From positions 496,001 through 560,000 of the forward strand of contig NZ_QGKL01000042.1 in the NCBI RefSeq assembly GCF_003172895.1: DNA of 64,000 nucleotides, in the 5' to 3' direction. Origin of the DNA: Leucothrix arctica. Its GTDB lineage: Bacteria; Pseudomonadota; Gammaproteobacteria; Thiotrichales; Thiotrichaceae. Under the pieces are notes generated by a model, which saw only the letters and a list, made by a program, of their open reading frames with translations, had not been told where the DNA came from and did not search any database. The position numbers and the translations under genes were made by a program. Of the stretch, positions 44,548 to 53,199 are shown piece after piece; position 1 is the first letter of the stretch; each line of letters starts with the position of its first letter.

Positions 44548-45314
44548 CGGGCAGTATAGCCTCCATCGATTACCAGCTCGCTACCCGTAACAAATTTCGA
44601 CTCATCCGAGGCGAGATACAACACACCATAAGCGACATCATCGGGATCGCCACCATGCCCCATAGGGTGAAGGCTATCGAGATGTTTCTTGAAAGCTTCA
44701 GGACCTATCGGTGACTCATTCGCAAGTGACTCAACGAGCGGTGTCCAGATAAAACCGGGATGTACCGAGTTGACTCTGATGTTGTTCTTGGCATAGGTCA
44801 ATGCATCATTTTTGCTCATCAATCGCACGGCACCTTTTGAGGCATGATAAGGCGGTAAATCTGCGCCTCCAACCAAGCCATAAATCGATGACAGGTTAAC
44901 AATGCTTCCTGCAGAAACTTCCATCATTTGAGGGATAACATGCTTGGTACAAAGAAATACCCCCGTGACATTGATGTTCATGAGGTGCTCCCATTCTTCT
45001 TTTAATATCTCATGCGTTGGTTTATTTACACCAGCAATTCCCGCATTATTCACAAGAATGTCTATTGCCCCAAACTCGCGTTTAACGTCTGCAAACACGT
45101 GTTTGACGTTATCTTCGTCTGCAGTATCGAGATGCCAAAATTTCGCGACGTTGCCAGCCGCAACAATTTCTTCTGCCAGACGATTACCCGCTTCATCATC
45201 TACATCTGTGATGGCGACCGTAGCACCTTGCTTTGCCAAAAGCAGCGCTACTGCCTTGCCGATTCCATTTGCTGATCCAGTTATCAATGCTGTTTTGTTT
45301 TCTACTCTTTTCAT
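44544..45314 (-). CDS. short-chain dehydrogenase/reductase (cyclopentanol or 3-oxoacyl reductase type)
   Basis: 256 aa classical SDR. Cofactor motif TGSANGIG at 12-19, Asp37 pointing to NAD(H), NNAG at 89-92, and the catalytic Ser142/143, Tyr156 and Lys160 (YHASK). Strong AAAGGA ribosome site. The substrate cannot be stated. Candidates in context are hydroxy fatty acids made by the hydratases or small secondary alcohols (inference). Confidence 0.85.
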   Translation of the reverse strand: MKRVENKTALITGSANGIGKAVALLLAKQGATVAITDVDDEAGNRLAEEIVAAGNVAKFWHLDTADEDNVKHVFADVKREFGAIDILVNNAGIAGVNKPTHEILKEEWEHLMNINVTGVFLCTKHVIPQMMEVSAGSIVNLSSIYGLVGGADLPPYHASKGAVRLMSKNDALTYAKNNIRVNSVHPGFIWTPLVESLANESPIGPEAFKKHLDSLHPMGHGGDPDDVAYGVLYLASDESKFVTGSELVIDGGYTAR

Positions 45315-45411
45315 ACTGATGTCCTTTGTAATTCAAATTTAGGGAAGCACTTCTTGAGGTATTTGATACATCATGCGCTTAAGGTGACGAGAATATTATT
45401 AGAAGTTATCC

Positions 45412-45450
45412 CTAGCTAACTGCGGCAAGTACTTACGTATAACTCTGACT
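45412..45450 (+). promoter_or_regulatory. direct-repeat element, copy with a decayed left half
   Basis: The right half TACGTATAACTCTGACT is well preserved. The left half, CTAGCTAACTGCGGCA, matches about 10 of 16 positions at the standard spacing. It is 233 bp from the USP start, farther than other copies. Confidence 0.5.
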
Positions 45451-45611
45451 TACGAAGACACCACGGGGTAAAGGATGATTTATATTTGCTAACAGAGGGA
45501 AGAAGCTCGTTCTTCTACTCAAAAAGCTAACGCGGGTGCACGCTATTATCAGTTTGGAATGAATAAACTAATATTCTATATTGTTGATTTTATTTGTTTT
45601 AAAATAGAAAG

Positions 45612-45625
45612 TTGACCTGTGTCAA
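45612..45625 (+). promoter_or_regulatory. FNR-type box upstream of a USP gene
   Basis: TTGACCTGTGTCAA, with perfectly symmetrical half-sites. A TAAAGT hexamer at 45648-45653 would place the box near -41.5, the classical class II activation position. The start codon is at 45684. Confidence 0.7.
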
Positions 45626-45683
45626 TCCTTAGATGGTTAATAGTTAGTAAAGTAAGTAACTTCAATTACAAAGGAGGTGCTAA

Positions 45684-46052
45684 ATGTATAACACGATTAT
45701 TGTACCAACTGACTTTTCTAATGAAGATCTAACTATTCAATCGCTTAAAAAGGCAGAAAATTTATCTGAACAGGGCCACATCATCTTGTTGCATATCCTC
45801 GAAGACGTTCCTTATGACGTTTTAAAGACACGTTCAACATTGGATGAATGGATTAATAAATCGGGTGTAAAAGCTGAGGTAGAAGTTCGTGATGGCGGCT
45901 CTTATCACAATATTATTGAGTCAGCTAAAGCGAATAACGCTGACTTGATTTTGATTAATCCACACAAGCCAGGATTTGGGGACTATTTACTAGGCTCTAC
46001 AACTTCAAAGGTAGTGCGCCATGCACCCTGTGCGGTATTAGTTGATAGATAA
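45684..46052 (+). CDS. short universal stress protein
   Basis: 122 aa, a compact USP beginning MYNTIIVPTDFSNEDLTI, shorter than usual in the middle helices. The loop NPHKPGFGDYLLGST keeps the final GS of the ATP motif. Strong AAAGGAGGTG ribosome site. It stands alone between an FNR-type box and a terminator. Confidence 0.88.
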   Translation: MYNTIIVPTDFSNEDLTIQSLKKAENLSEQGHIILLHILEDVPYDVLKTRSTLDEWINKSGVKAEVEVRDGGSYHNIIESAKANNADLILINPHKPGFGDYLLGSTTSKVVRHAPCAVLVDR

Positions 46053-46080
46053 TTTTATCTATTTCTATTCATAAAATATT

Positions 46081-46112
46081 TCCACTCACTCCTGAGTGGA
46101 AATATTTATTTG
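46081..46112 (+). terminator. rho-independent terminator of the short USP
   Basis: TTTCCACTCA pairs perfectly with TGAGTGGAAA (46081-46090 with 46095-46104), with loop CTCC, followed by TATTTATTT. Confidence 0.8.
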
Positions 46113-46114
46113 CT

Positions 46115-46153
46115 AAGTATATTCCGCATTAACTTACGTATATCTCCGACTAA
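46115..46153 (+). promoter_or_regulatory. direct-repeat element, copy upstream of the small ORF and carbamate kinase
   Basis: Left half CTAAGTATATTCCGCA, 6 bp spacer, right half TACGTATATCTCCGACT. TTTAGT begins 15 bp behind it. It stands right after the USP terminator. Confidence 0.8.
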
Positions 46154-46232
46154 AAGTGAATGATGTTTTAGTGGATCATTTAGCTCTGTCAATTTAGGCC
46201 TCAGTCGGTCTTGACCTCATTGGAGAAGATCT

Positions 46233-46349
46233 ATGAATGAAACTTATGACGCGACAAAAGACAACTCAAATTTAGTAAACAAAATACAATCTCGATTTCC
46301 AAGTGCTTATACGATTAAAGCAGTGTTAGTCACGATGATAGGAGACTAG
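46233..46349 (+). CDS. 38-aa peptide upstream of carbamate kinase
   Basis: Starts MNETYDATKDNSNLVNKI and ends VLVTMIGD. A GGAGAAG ribosome site stands 5-6 bp before the ATG. Its stop is 2 bp before the carbamate kinase start, and the ribosome site of that gene (GGAG) lies inside its last codons, so the two are translationally coupled. I recognise no family; it may be a leader peptide or a small functional protein. Confidence 0.55.
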   Translation: MNETYDATKDNSNLVNKIQSRFPSAYTIKAVLVTMIGD

Positions 46350-46351
46350 TT

Positions 46352-47269
46352 ATGCTGATAGTGATTGCAGTGGGTGGAAATGCTTTACTTCATCGTGGTG
46401 AACCTCTAACTGCGAAAAATCAACGTGCAAACGTTCAGCTTGCAGCTCGCGCAATTGCTGAGGTTATTAATGCAGGTCATGAGGTTGTTGTCACCCATGG
46501 TAATGGGCCTCAAATTGGCTTGCTAGCCTTACAAGGTGCTGCTTACAACCCCGATGAAATGTATCCATTGGACCTGTTAGGTGCAGAAACTGATGGAATG
46601 ATTGGTTATTTGATTGAACAAGAACTTGAAAATGCCATGCCTGCAGGGTATCAGGTGGCAACGCTAATCACTCAGATTGAAGTAGATGCGGCAGACCCTG
46701 CTTTTAGCACACCTTCAAAACCAGTGGGACCTGTTTATACCAAAGCAGAAGCTGATCAAATGGCATTGACACGAGGTTGGGCAGTTGCTCCCGATGGAGA
46801 AAATTATCGACGTGTAGTTGCCTCACCTTTGCCAATATCAATACCTGATATTCCTATCATAAACCTATTACTGAAACAGCAAGTGACAGTTATTTGTGCC
46901 GGTGGGGGAGGCATTCCAGTTGTCCGTCTAAATGATGGAAGTTTGATTGGGGTTGAAGCTGTGATTGATAAGGATAGGGCGAGTGCATTACTCGCTAAAA
47001 AGCTGGGTGCAGATATGTTGCTTATGTTGACGGATGTAGATGCAGTTTATACTGACTGGGGTGGGCCAGAACAATCAGTTATCAGGCATGGCTGTGCACA
47101 AAAGATGAAAAAAATGAACCTAGCAAAGGGATCTATGGGGCCGAAGGTTGAAGCTGCTTGTGACTTTGCTATGTCTGTAGGTAGAAAAGCTGGTATTGGT
47201 AAATTGCAAGATGCATTACAAATTATTGAAGAAAAAGCAGGTACCGTTATCTATAATCGTTCGCACTAA
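46352..47269 (+). CDS. arcC: carbamate kinase
   Basis: 305 aa amino-acid-kinase family: VIAVGGNALL at the start, THGNGPQIGLL, CAGGGGIPVV, then DKDRASALLAKKLGADMLLMLTDVDAVY. Reaction: carbamoyl phosphate plus ADP to ATP, CO2 and ammonia. No arginine deiminase or ornithine carbamoyltransferase gene is near, so its carbamoyl-phosphate source is unclear; it may salvage ATP from cyanate, ureide or general carbamoyl-P. The direct-repeat element upstream places it with the stress genes. Confidence 0.93.
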   Translation: MLIVIAVGGNALLHRGEPLTAKNQRANVQLAARAIAEVINAGHEVVVTHGNGPQIGLLALQGAAYNPDEMYPLDLLGAETDGMIGYLIEQELENAMPAGYQVATLITQIEVDAADPAFSTPSKPVGPVYTKAEADQMALTRGWAVAPDGENYRRVVASPLPISIPDIPIINLLLKQQVTVICAGGGGIPVVRLNDGSLIGVEAVIDKDRASALLAKKLGADMLLMLTDVDAVYTDWGGPEQSVIRHGCAQKMKKMNLAKGSMGPKVEAACDFAMSVGRKAGIGKLQDALQIIEEKAGTVIYNRSH

Positions 47270-47317
47270 TTTCTTATTCTAGTACCTACCTCATCATTGA
47301 AGGTGTATTGATTACAG

Positions 47318-48088
47318 TTAAGTCGCTTTCTTATGTAGCATATTAATCATCCCCATTATTTTGTAGTGCTGCACTTTTAGCACATGATGCATTTCTGAAT
47401 ATTGCTCGTGTATTTTTCGTTCTTGTTTCTGGTGCACAGCTTCCTTCTGATCTGCTGCTCTAAAGTCTTCATTACCTGGATCTTTCTCAGCATTCGCCAT
47501 GGCGACTTCATAGTCATGATCCCTTTCCTTATGGAACTCGATTGCATGAACATGTTCATGCAATACCTTTGACTGTTGCTTAAGTATTTTTTTAATATCT
47601 GTCAGTTTATCTATGGCTTGATCATGCTCTGATTTCCATAAGTTAGCTTCAGTTACCCAAAAATCGTACTCAGAATTCCACAGATTGTGTTCCTGATGAG
47701 CAGAGAGATGCTCGCTAGTCAGTACTAGTTGTGCTTCTTCACGTTCTCTCTTAAACGCTATTAAATGTGCAGTGTTTGAATCAGATATTTTCAGTAACTT
47801 GTCCCAGATTTCGGTACTTACATAGGCCATATTTAGCTTTATTTGTTCTTTGTAAGCCTCACTAACACCCTCTGCGTTCTCTGCAAGTAAGCGTAATTTA
47901 TCCTTCAAATCTCGTTTAACTTGCTTGATTTCATCTTTGCTTATTACTGATGATTCATTCAGTTTTTTTTCGGCTGCATCAAGGGCCTGCGGTACAGTTT
48001 TACCTTCTTTAACCACAAACTCTTCCACAGCATCAATCATCATTTGATAAGTATTGTGTATATCTGTTGTCAGACTTTTTGTTGTCAT
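47318..48088 (-). CDS. YbeL/DUF1451-like helical protein with His/Glu-rich C terminus (copy B)
   Basis: 256 aa, paralogue of the protein at 1945-2718 along its whole length (shared MxDAVEEFVVKEGK, SYxSEIWDKLLKIxDSNTAxL-type segment and EHxxxHQEHxxWxSE). It lacks the zinc ribbon of the DUF1451 family in the same way and is rich in charged coiled coil. Its ribosome site is weak (AAGGTAAC). The regulatory element lies 67 bp upstream, as in copy A. Confidence 0.75.
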   Translation of the reverse strand: MTTKSLTTDIHNTYQMMIDAVEEFVVKEGKTVPQALDAAEKKLNESSVISKDEIKQVKRDLKDKLRLLAENAEGVSEAYKEQIKLNMAYVSTEIWDKLLKISDSNTAHLIAFKREREEAQLVLTSEHLSAHQEHNLWNSEYDFWVTEANLWKSEHDQAIDKLTDIKKILKQQSKVLHEHVHAIEFHKERDHDYEVAMANAEKDPGNEDFRAADQKEAVHQKQERKIHEQYSEMHHVLKVQHYKIMGMINMLHKKAT

Positions 48089-48155
48089 ATTAAAGTTACC
48101 TTAAAAAAACATAGTTTAATTATGATAATAATCACCCATTCCAGTGCCATATACC

Positions 48156-48195
48156 ATTCGGTATTGTACTTATGAAAGGTGTGGAATCTACTTAG
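48156..48195 (-). promoter_or_regulatory. direct-repeat element, copy upstream of DUF1451-like copy B
   Basis: Minus strand: left half CTAAGTAGATTCCACA, 7 bp spacer, right half TAAGTACAATACCGAAT. It ends 67 bp before the ATG at 48088. Confidence 0.82.
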
Positions 48196-48249
48196 TTAAT
48201 GAAGTCAACAATACAAGTAATCTAGAATCATGAATTTATTATCTAATTG

Positions 48250-48263
48250 TTGATGTGTATCAA
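48250..48263 (+). promoter_or_regulatory. consensus FNR box upstream of the acetyltransferase gene
   Basis: TTGATGTGTATCAA is an exact match to TTGAT-N4-ATCAA. A TTAAAT hexamer at 48286-48291 fits a -10 with the box centred near -41.5. The start codon is at 48350. Confidence 0.78.
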
Positions 48264-48349
48264 GATTTAAATATTTTAAGAATGTTTAAATTAAACATAG
48301 TAAGTAAAGACTTATTTGATACAACCAATATCTAAAAAGAGAGGGAATT

Positions 48350-48874
48350 ATGAATATATTGGAGAAAACTATCGTAATCGATGGTGAAAATATTGTTATT
48401 CGCCCAATTACTCTTGAAGACCTACAGCGAGAAAAAGACTTTGTTACCAATCTTTCATCAGAAACACGACATTTCAGATTTCTTGGCGGAATTCGCGAGC
48501 TAAGTGACGAAATGGCAACGAGATTTTGTGATATTGACTATGAAGATCACATGGCATTTGTTGCAGTTATCAATAACGAAAGTACGGACAATAAACCTCA
48601 AGAGGTCGGAGTAAGTCGTTATGAAGCTGATGATAAAGGAGGTTGCGAATGTGCCTTAACCGTTGCAGATGAATGGCAAAACAAAGGACTAGGTCGAGCA
48701 TTAATGGACACGCTGATTGAGTTTGCCCGATCAAAAAATAAAAAAACAATCTATTCCTACGAGATGCGAGCCAATACTCATATGGAACATTTAGCCAATG
48801 ATTTACATATGAAAAAAACATACGATGACGAAGATACCACCTTAGTCAGATATGAACTATTATTAATAAATTAA
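48350..48874 (+). CDS. GNAT acetyltransferase, Pat-like catalytic domain alone
   Basis: 174 aa. The GNAT fold contains the acetyl-CoA loop in DEWQNKGLGRALM (Q-x-x-G-x-G). The start IVIRPITLEDLQREKDFVTNLSSETRHFRF and the middle FVAVINNES are like the C-terminal acetyltransferase domain of protein lysine acetyltransferase Pat (YfiQ), but the acyl-CoA synthetase-like part of Pat is absent. GAGGG ribosome site. aconitase follows after 67 bp. It may acetylate metabolic enzymes such as acyl-CoA synthetases; the target is not known. Confidence 0.85.
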   Translation: MNILEKTIVIDGENIVIRPITLEDLQREKDFVTNLSSETRHFRFLGGIRELSDEMATRFCDIDYEDHMAFVAVINNESTDNKPQEVGVSRYEADDKGGCECALTVADEWQNKGLGRALMDTLIEFARSKNKKTIYSYEMRANTHMEHLANDLHMKKTYDDEDTTLVRYELLLIN

Positions 48875-48941
48875 TAATAGTTAAATTCAAATAATTTATA
48901 TTCATTTTTTGATAAAAACTTATTAAAACAAGGGAAGTAAT

Positions 48942-51680
48942 ATGGACACTTTTTCAAGCCTAAATACCTTGAATGCCGGTAATTCGAATCATCATTACTA
49001 CTCACTCGATGCACTCCAGCCACGATACAATATCAAGCGCCTCCCATTTTGCTTGAAGATACTTTTAGAGAACCTGCTTCGACATGAGGATGGGCAAATT
49101 GTTACAGACAAACAAATTAAAGCGATTGCTCAATGGCAGCCACAGGTAAAATCTGTTGAGCAGATTGCCTTTACTCCTGCACGCGTAATTTTACAGGACT
49201 TCACCGGTGTACCAGCGCTTGTCGACTTGGCCGCTATGCGAGATGCCATTAGTGAGCTTGGAGGCGATGCGAACCTCATTAACCCGCTTGAAAAAGTAGA
49301 CTTAGTGATTGATCACTCGGTGATGGTAGACAAGTCTGGTACGCCTGATGCTCTGGATTTAAATACTAAACTTGAGTTTCATCGTAACAAGGAGCGGTAT
49401 CAATTCCTTCGTTGGGGTCAAGAGTCCTTCGATAACTTTCGAGTTGTTCCGCCTGGCACTGGTATTGTTCATCAAGTCAACCTTGAGTATTTAGCGGATG
49501 TTGTCAGCACGAAACAGGGGACTCAGCTAGTAGCCTATCCAGACACACTAGTAGGTACAGATTCACACACCACCATGATTAATGGTTTAGGGGTGTTGGG
49601 CTGGGGCGTTGGCGGTATAGAGGCTGAGGCGGCTATGCTAGGACAGCCATTGTCAATGCTGGTACCTGAAGTAGTCGGATTTGAATTTAAGGGCAAACTC
49701 ATCGCAGGTACCACAGCCACAGACTTGGTTTTAATGGTCACTGAACTATTGCGAGACAAGGGTGTGGTCGGTAAATTTGTCGAGTTTTTTGGCGACGGCA
49801 TCAGTTCATTGTCTTTGGCTGATCGAGCGACCATCAGTAATATGGCACCTGAATACGGCGCAACCTGTGGCTTCTTTCCGGTTGATGATGAGACTTTACA
49901 TTACCTCAGGCTTTCAGGACGAAGCGAGGATGCTGTCAATTTGGTCGAAGCTTATTGCAAAGCACAATACCTGTGGCGATCCGATGGTGATACGCCGGCT
50001 GAGTATAGCGACTTGGTTTCATTTGACCTTCATAAGGTGGTACCGAGCATTGCAGGTCCTAAAAGGCCTCAAGACAGAATATCACTTCTGGATGCTGCCA
50101 ATAGTTTCCGTAAAATTCTGGATCATGAATCTCTTGATAAAGAAGTATCCCTTGGGTCCGTCATGAATTTTGAGGATGATGGTGGCAATGCAGACACTGA
50201 CATCAATGAAATAACGAGTCAGTCTTCAGTCAAGATTAATCTGGATGGGTTTAATCACTCCTTAGATCATGGCGATATCGTTATTGCTGCTATTACTTCC
50301 TGCACCAATACTTCTAACCCTGCAGTAATGATTGCGGCAGGTCTATTGGCAAAAAAGGCCATAAATCTTGGACTAACCGCTAAACCATGGGTTAAAACCT
50401 CATTAGCGCCAGGATCACAGGTTGTACCTCAATACCTAGATGATGCAGGACTGATGGAGCCTTTGCGCATGCTGGGGTTTGACGTAGTGGGTTTTGGTTG
50501 CACTACCTGTATCGGAAATTCAGGCCCATTGTCGCCAGTGATAGATCAGGCGATCGAGAAGGGGGATTTGAATGTTGCTGCGGTGTTATCGGGTAATCGC
50601 AACTTTGAGGGGCGAATTCATCAAAGTATAAAGTCTAACTATCTTGCATCTCCACCCTTAGTGGTCGCCTACGCATTAGCTGGGTCTATGCTGCATGATC
50701 TTTACAAAGACCCGTTAGGAAATGATTTTAGTGGCATGCCTGTTTTTCTTGCTGACATTTGGCCTGAGCAACGCGAAATTAATGCCTACATTGAAAAATA
50801 CGTGTCGGCTGAAATATTTAAGTCACGGTATGCTGATGTGTTTGCAGGCACCGAAGATTGGAAGAAACTAGAGACTCCCGAGGGTTCACTCTATACATGG
50901 TCAGAGTCAACGTATGTCAGGCGTCCCCCTTACTTTGAGGGCATGACATTAAAGATAGAACCACTAAAGCCTATAAATGATGCTCGGTGCTTGGTCATGG
51001 TGGGAGATTCAATCACCACTGACCATATCTCTCCGGCAGGCGCGATTGCTGTTGGCAGTCCGGCCGCAGAGTATCTTGCGTCAAAGGGTGTCCAAAAGGA
51101 AGATTACAACAGTCTAGGGTCACGTCGTGGTAATCACGAAGTAATGATGCGCGGCACCTTTGCCAACAACAGGCTTCGTAATCTACTAGCACCCGGTACA
51201 GAGGGCGGATTCACCCGACATTTCCCTGATGCGACTGACACCACTATTTTTGCAGCGGCTATGCTGTATGCCGAAGAAAAGGTACCGTTAATTGTTATTG
51301 CTGGTAAAGAATACGGAACAGGATCGAGTCGTGATTGGGCAGCGAAAGGACCTAAATTATTAGGCGTTCATGCGGTTATCGCGCAAAGCTACGAACGTAT
51401 TCATCGCTCAAATCTGGTGGGCTTTGGTATTTTACCGTTGCAATTTTGTGACAATGACAGTGCTGAGACACTAGGTTTAAAGGGTGATGAACTGTTCTCT
51501 ATTGAGTCACCTGAAGGCCATCCTGACACATTAAAAGTAACCGCAAAACACCCAGATCGCCTATTAATTGAGTTTGAAACTAAGGTTAGAATCGACACTT
51601 ATATTGAGTGGCGATATTACGAACACGGTGGCATTTTGCATTATGTATTACGAGATCTGGCACTTAAACAATCAACCTAA
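48942..51680 (+). CDS. acnA: aconitate hydratase A
   Basis: 912 aa, the length of AcnA/IRP-type aconitases. The three Fe-S ligands are in ITSCTNTSNP (near residue 454) and GCTTCIGNSG (near 520). Domain 4 has GSSRDWAAKG. It interconverts citrate and isocitrate in the TCA and glyoxylate cycles. AcnA in enterobacteria is the stable, stress-induced isozyme. fumC follows after 21 bp. Confidence 0.95.
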   Translation: MDTFSSLNTLNAGNSNHHYYSLDALQPRYNIKRLPFCLKILLENLLRHEDGQIVTDKQIKAIAQWQPQVKSVEQIAFTPARVILQDFTGVPALVDLAAMRDAISELGGDANLINPLEKVDLVIDHSVMVDKSGTPDALDLNTKLEFHRNKERYQFLRWGQESFDNFRVVPPGTGIVHQVNLEYLADVVSTKQGTQLVAYPDTLVGTDSHTTMINGLGVLGWGVGGIEAEAAMLGQPLSMLVPEVVGFEFKGKLIAGTTATDLVLMVTELLRDKGVVGKFVEFFGDGISSLSLADRATISNMAPEYGATCGFFPVDDETLHYLRLSGRSEDAVNLVEAYCKAQYLWRSDGDTPAEYSDLVSFDLHKVVPSIAGPKRPQDRISLLDAANSFRKILDHESLDKEVSLGSVMNFEDDGGNADTDINEITSQSSVKINLDGFNHSLDHGDIVIAAITSCTNTSNPAVMIAAGLLAKKAINLGLTAKPWVKTSLAPGSQVVPQYLDDAGLMEPLRMLGFDVVGFGCTTCIGNSGPLSPVIDQAIEKGDLNVAAVLSGNRNFEGRIHQSIKSNYLASPPLVVAYALAGSMLHDLYKDPLGNDFSGMPVFLADIWPEQREINAYIEKYVSAEIFKSRYADVFAGTEDWKKLETPEGSLYTWSESTYVRRPPYFEGMTLKIEPLKPINDARCLVMVGDSITTDHISPAGAIAVGSPAAEYLASKGVQKEDYNSLGSRRGNHEVMMRGTFANNRLRNLLAPGTEGGFTRHFPDATDTTIFAAAMLYAEEKVPLIVIAGKEYGTGSSRDWAAKGPKLLGVHAVIAQSYERIHRSNLVGFGILPLQFCDNDSAETLGLKGDELFSIESPEGHPDTLKVTAKHPDRLLIEFETKVRIDTYIEWRYYEHGGILHYVLRDLALKQST

Positions 51681-51701
51681 AACGGCGAAGAGGCAGCAGC
51701 A

Positions 51702-53111
51702 ATGAATATTGGGAGTGACAAGGTAATTTCACGAATTGAAATAGATAGTTTCGGCCAGATCGAAGTGGGGGCATCCCGTTATTGGGGTGCGCAGACACAA
51801 CGTAGTTTGCAGAATTTTCCTATTGGAAATGAGCCTATGCCACGCCCAATTATTCAAACATTTGGCCTCGTGAAAGCCGCTGCTGCTAAAACCAATATGG
51901 CACTTGGCGTATTGGACTCAACCATTGGTGGGGTTATCGTACAAGCGGCCAACGAAGTATTTGTCGGTGAGCTAGACGATCATTTCCCTTTGGTCGTTTG
52001 GCAAACTGGCTCTGGAACTCAAACTAATATGAATGCCAACGAAGTGATTGCTAACCGTGCCATTGAGTTATTGGGGGGCGATTTGGGCTCAAAAAAACCG
52101 GTGCATCCGAACGATCATGTCAATCTGGGACAGTCATCAAACGATACTTTCCCAACCGTGATGCATGTGGCATTCACACTGAAGCTTCATCAGGAGTTGC
52201 TTCCATCATTAGCTGCATTCGCTGAGACTTTGCAGTTTAAGGCTGAGCAGTGGAGCGCCATTATCAAAATTGGCCGCACACATGCTCAGGATGCAACGCC
52301 ACTGACTTTGGGGCATGAGTTTTCTGGCTATGCTGAGCAAATAAATGCTTCCATCCGGCGAATAACACAAAGTGCTTCTGAATTACTAATGATTGCTCAA
52401 GGCGGCACTGCGGTCGGCACAGGGCTGAATACCAGCGTTGGTTTTGCCGAAATGGTCGCACAGCAAATAGCCGATGACAGTGGTTATCCGTTTGAAAGTG
52501 CTACCAATAAGTTTGCCTTGCTGGCTGCGCATGACGGCGTGTTAGCCGTGCATGGGTCTATTCATGTTACTGCGATGGCTTGTTATAAAATCGCCAATGA
52601 TATTCGCTTACTTGCTTCTGGCCCCCGTGCTGGATTAGGCGAGTTGGCGCTACCACAAAATGAGCCAGGTTCATCTATTATGCCCGGTAAAGTGAACCCA
52701 ACTCAATGCGAAGCACTGACTCAGGTTTGTGCACATATCCATGGTAATAATGCCGCGATTGCTTTTGCTGCTAGTCAGGGCCAATTTGAGTTGAACGTGT
52801 ATAAACCGATGATTGCCTACAACGTTTTACAGTCCATTCAACTACTCACTGAGGCCGTAGCATCGTTTAATCAGCGCTGTGTTATTGGCATAGAACCGCG
52901 ACTTACTAATATCAGCGCGAACCTTCAACAATCACTAATGTTAGTGACTGCTTTAGTGCCAAAAATTGGTTATGACCAAGCTGCGGAACTAGCGAAACAA
53001 GCTCATAAAAACGATACAAGCTTGCGTGAAGAGGCTGTTAAGAGTGGTGTGCTTAGCGCAGAAGAGTACGATAAATGGGTAAGGCCAGAATTAATGTTAG
53101 GGCCACTTTAG
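51702..53111 (+). CDS. fumC: fumarate hydratase class II
   Basis: 469 aa. Signature [15 protein letters not shown] near residues 322-336, plus [14 protein letters not shown] and the [18 protein letters not shown] segment. It hydrates fumarate to malate without an iron-sulfur cluster, hence resistant to oxidants and iron shortage. Probably cotranscribed with acnA. Confidence 0.95.
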   Translation: MNIGSDKVISRIEIDSFGQIEVGASRYWGAQTQRSLQNFPIGNEPMPRPIIQTFGLVKAAAAKTNMALGVLDSTIGGVIVQAANEVFVGELDDHFPLVVWQTGSGTQTNMNANEVIANRAIELLGGDLGSKKPVHPNDHVNLGQSSNDTFPTVMHVAFTLKLHQELLPSLAAFAETLQFKAEQWSAIIKIGRTHAQDATPLTLGHEFSGYAEQINASIRRITQSASELLMIAQGGTAVGTGLNTSVGFAEMVAQQIADDSGYPFESATNKFALLAAHDGVLAVHGSIHVTAMACYKIANDIRLLASGPRAGLGELALPQNEPGSSIMPGKVNPTQCEALTQVCAHIHGNNAAIAFAASQGQFELNVYKPMIAYNVLQSIQLLTEAVASFNQRCVIGIEPRLTNISANLQQSLMLVTALVPKIGYDQAAELAKQAHKNDTSLREEAVKSGVLSAEEYDKWVRPELMLGPL

Positions 53112-53199
53112 CCTAGAACGTTGTTTTAACCATAAATCATGGTGTCGATAGATGTTTCAGTGCAATAGCTAACTCAGTAAGCAAAAAGGAATTTATTCA

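Larger units (their letters stand above)
45315..45683. other. divergent intergenic region
   Basis: 369 bp between the SDR (minus) and a USP (plus). It contains a partial direct-repeat element (45412-45450) and a symmetrical FNR-type box (45612-45625). No coding frame was found. Confidence 0.6.
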
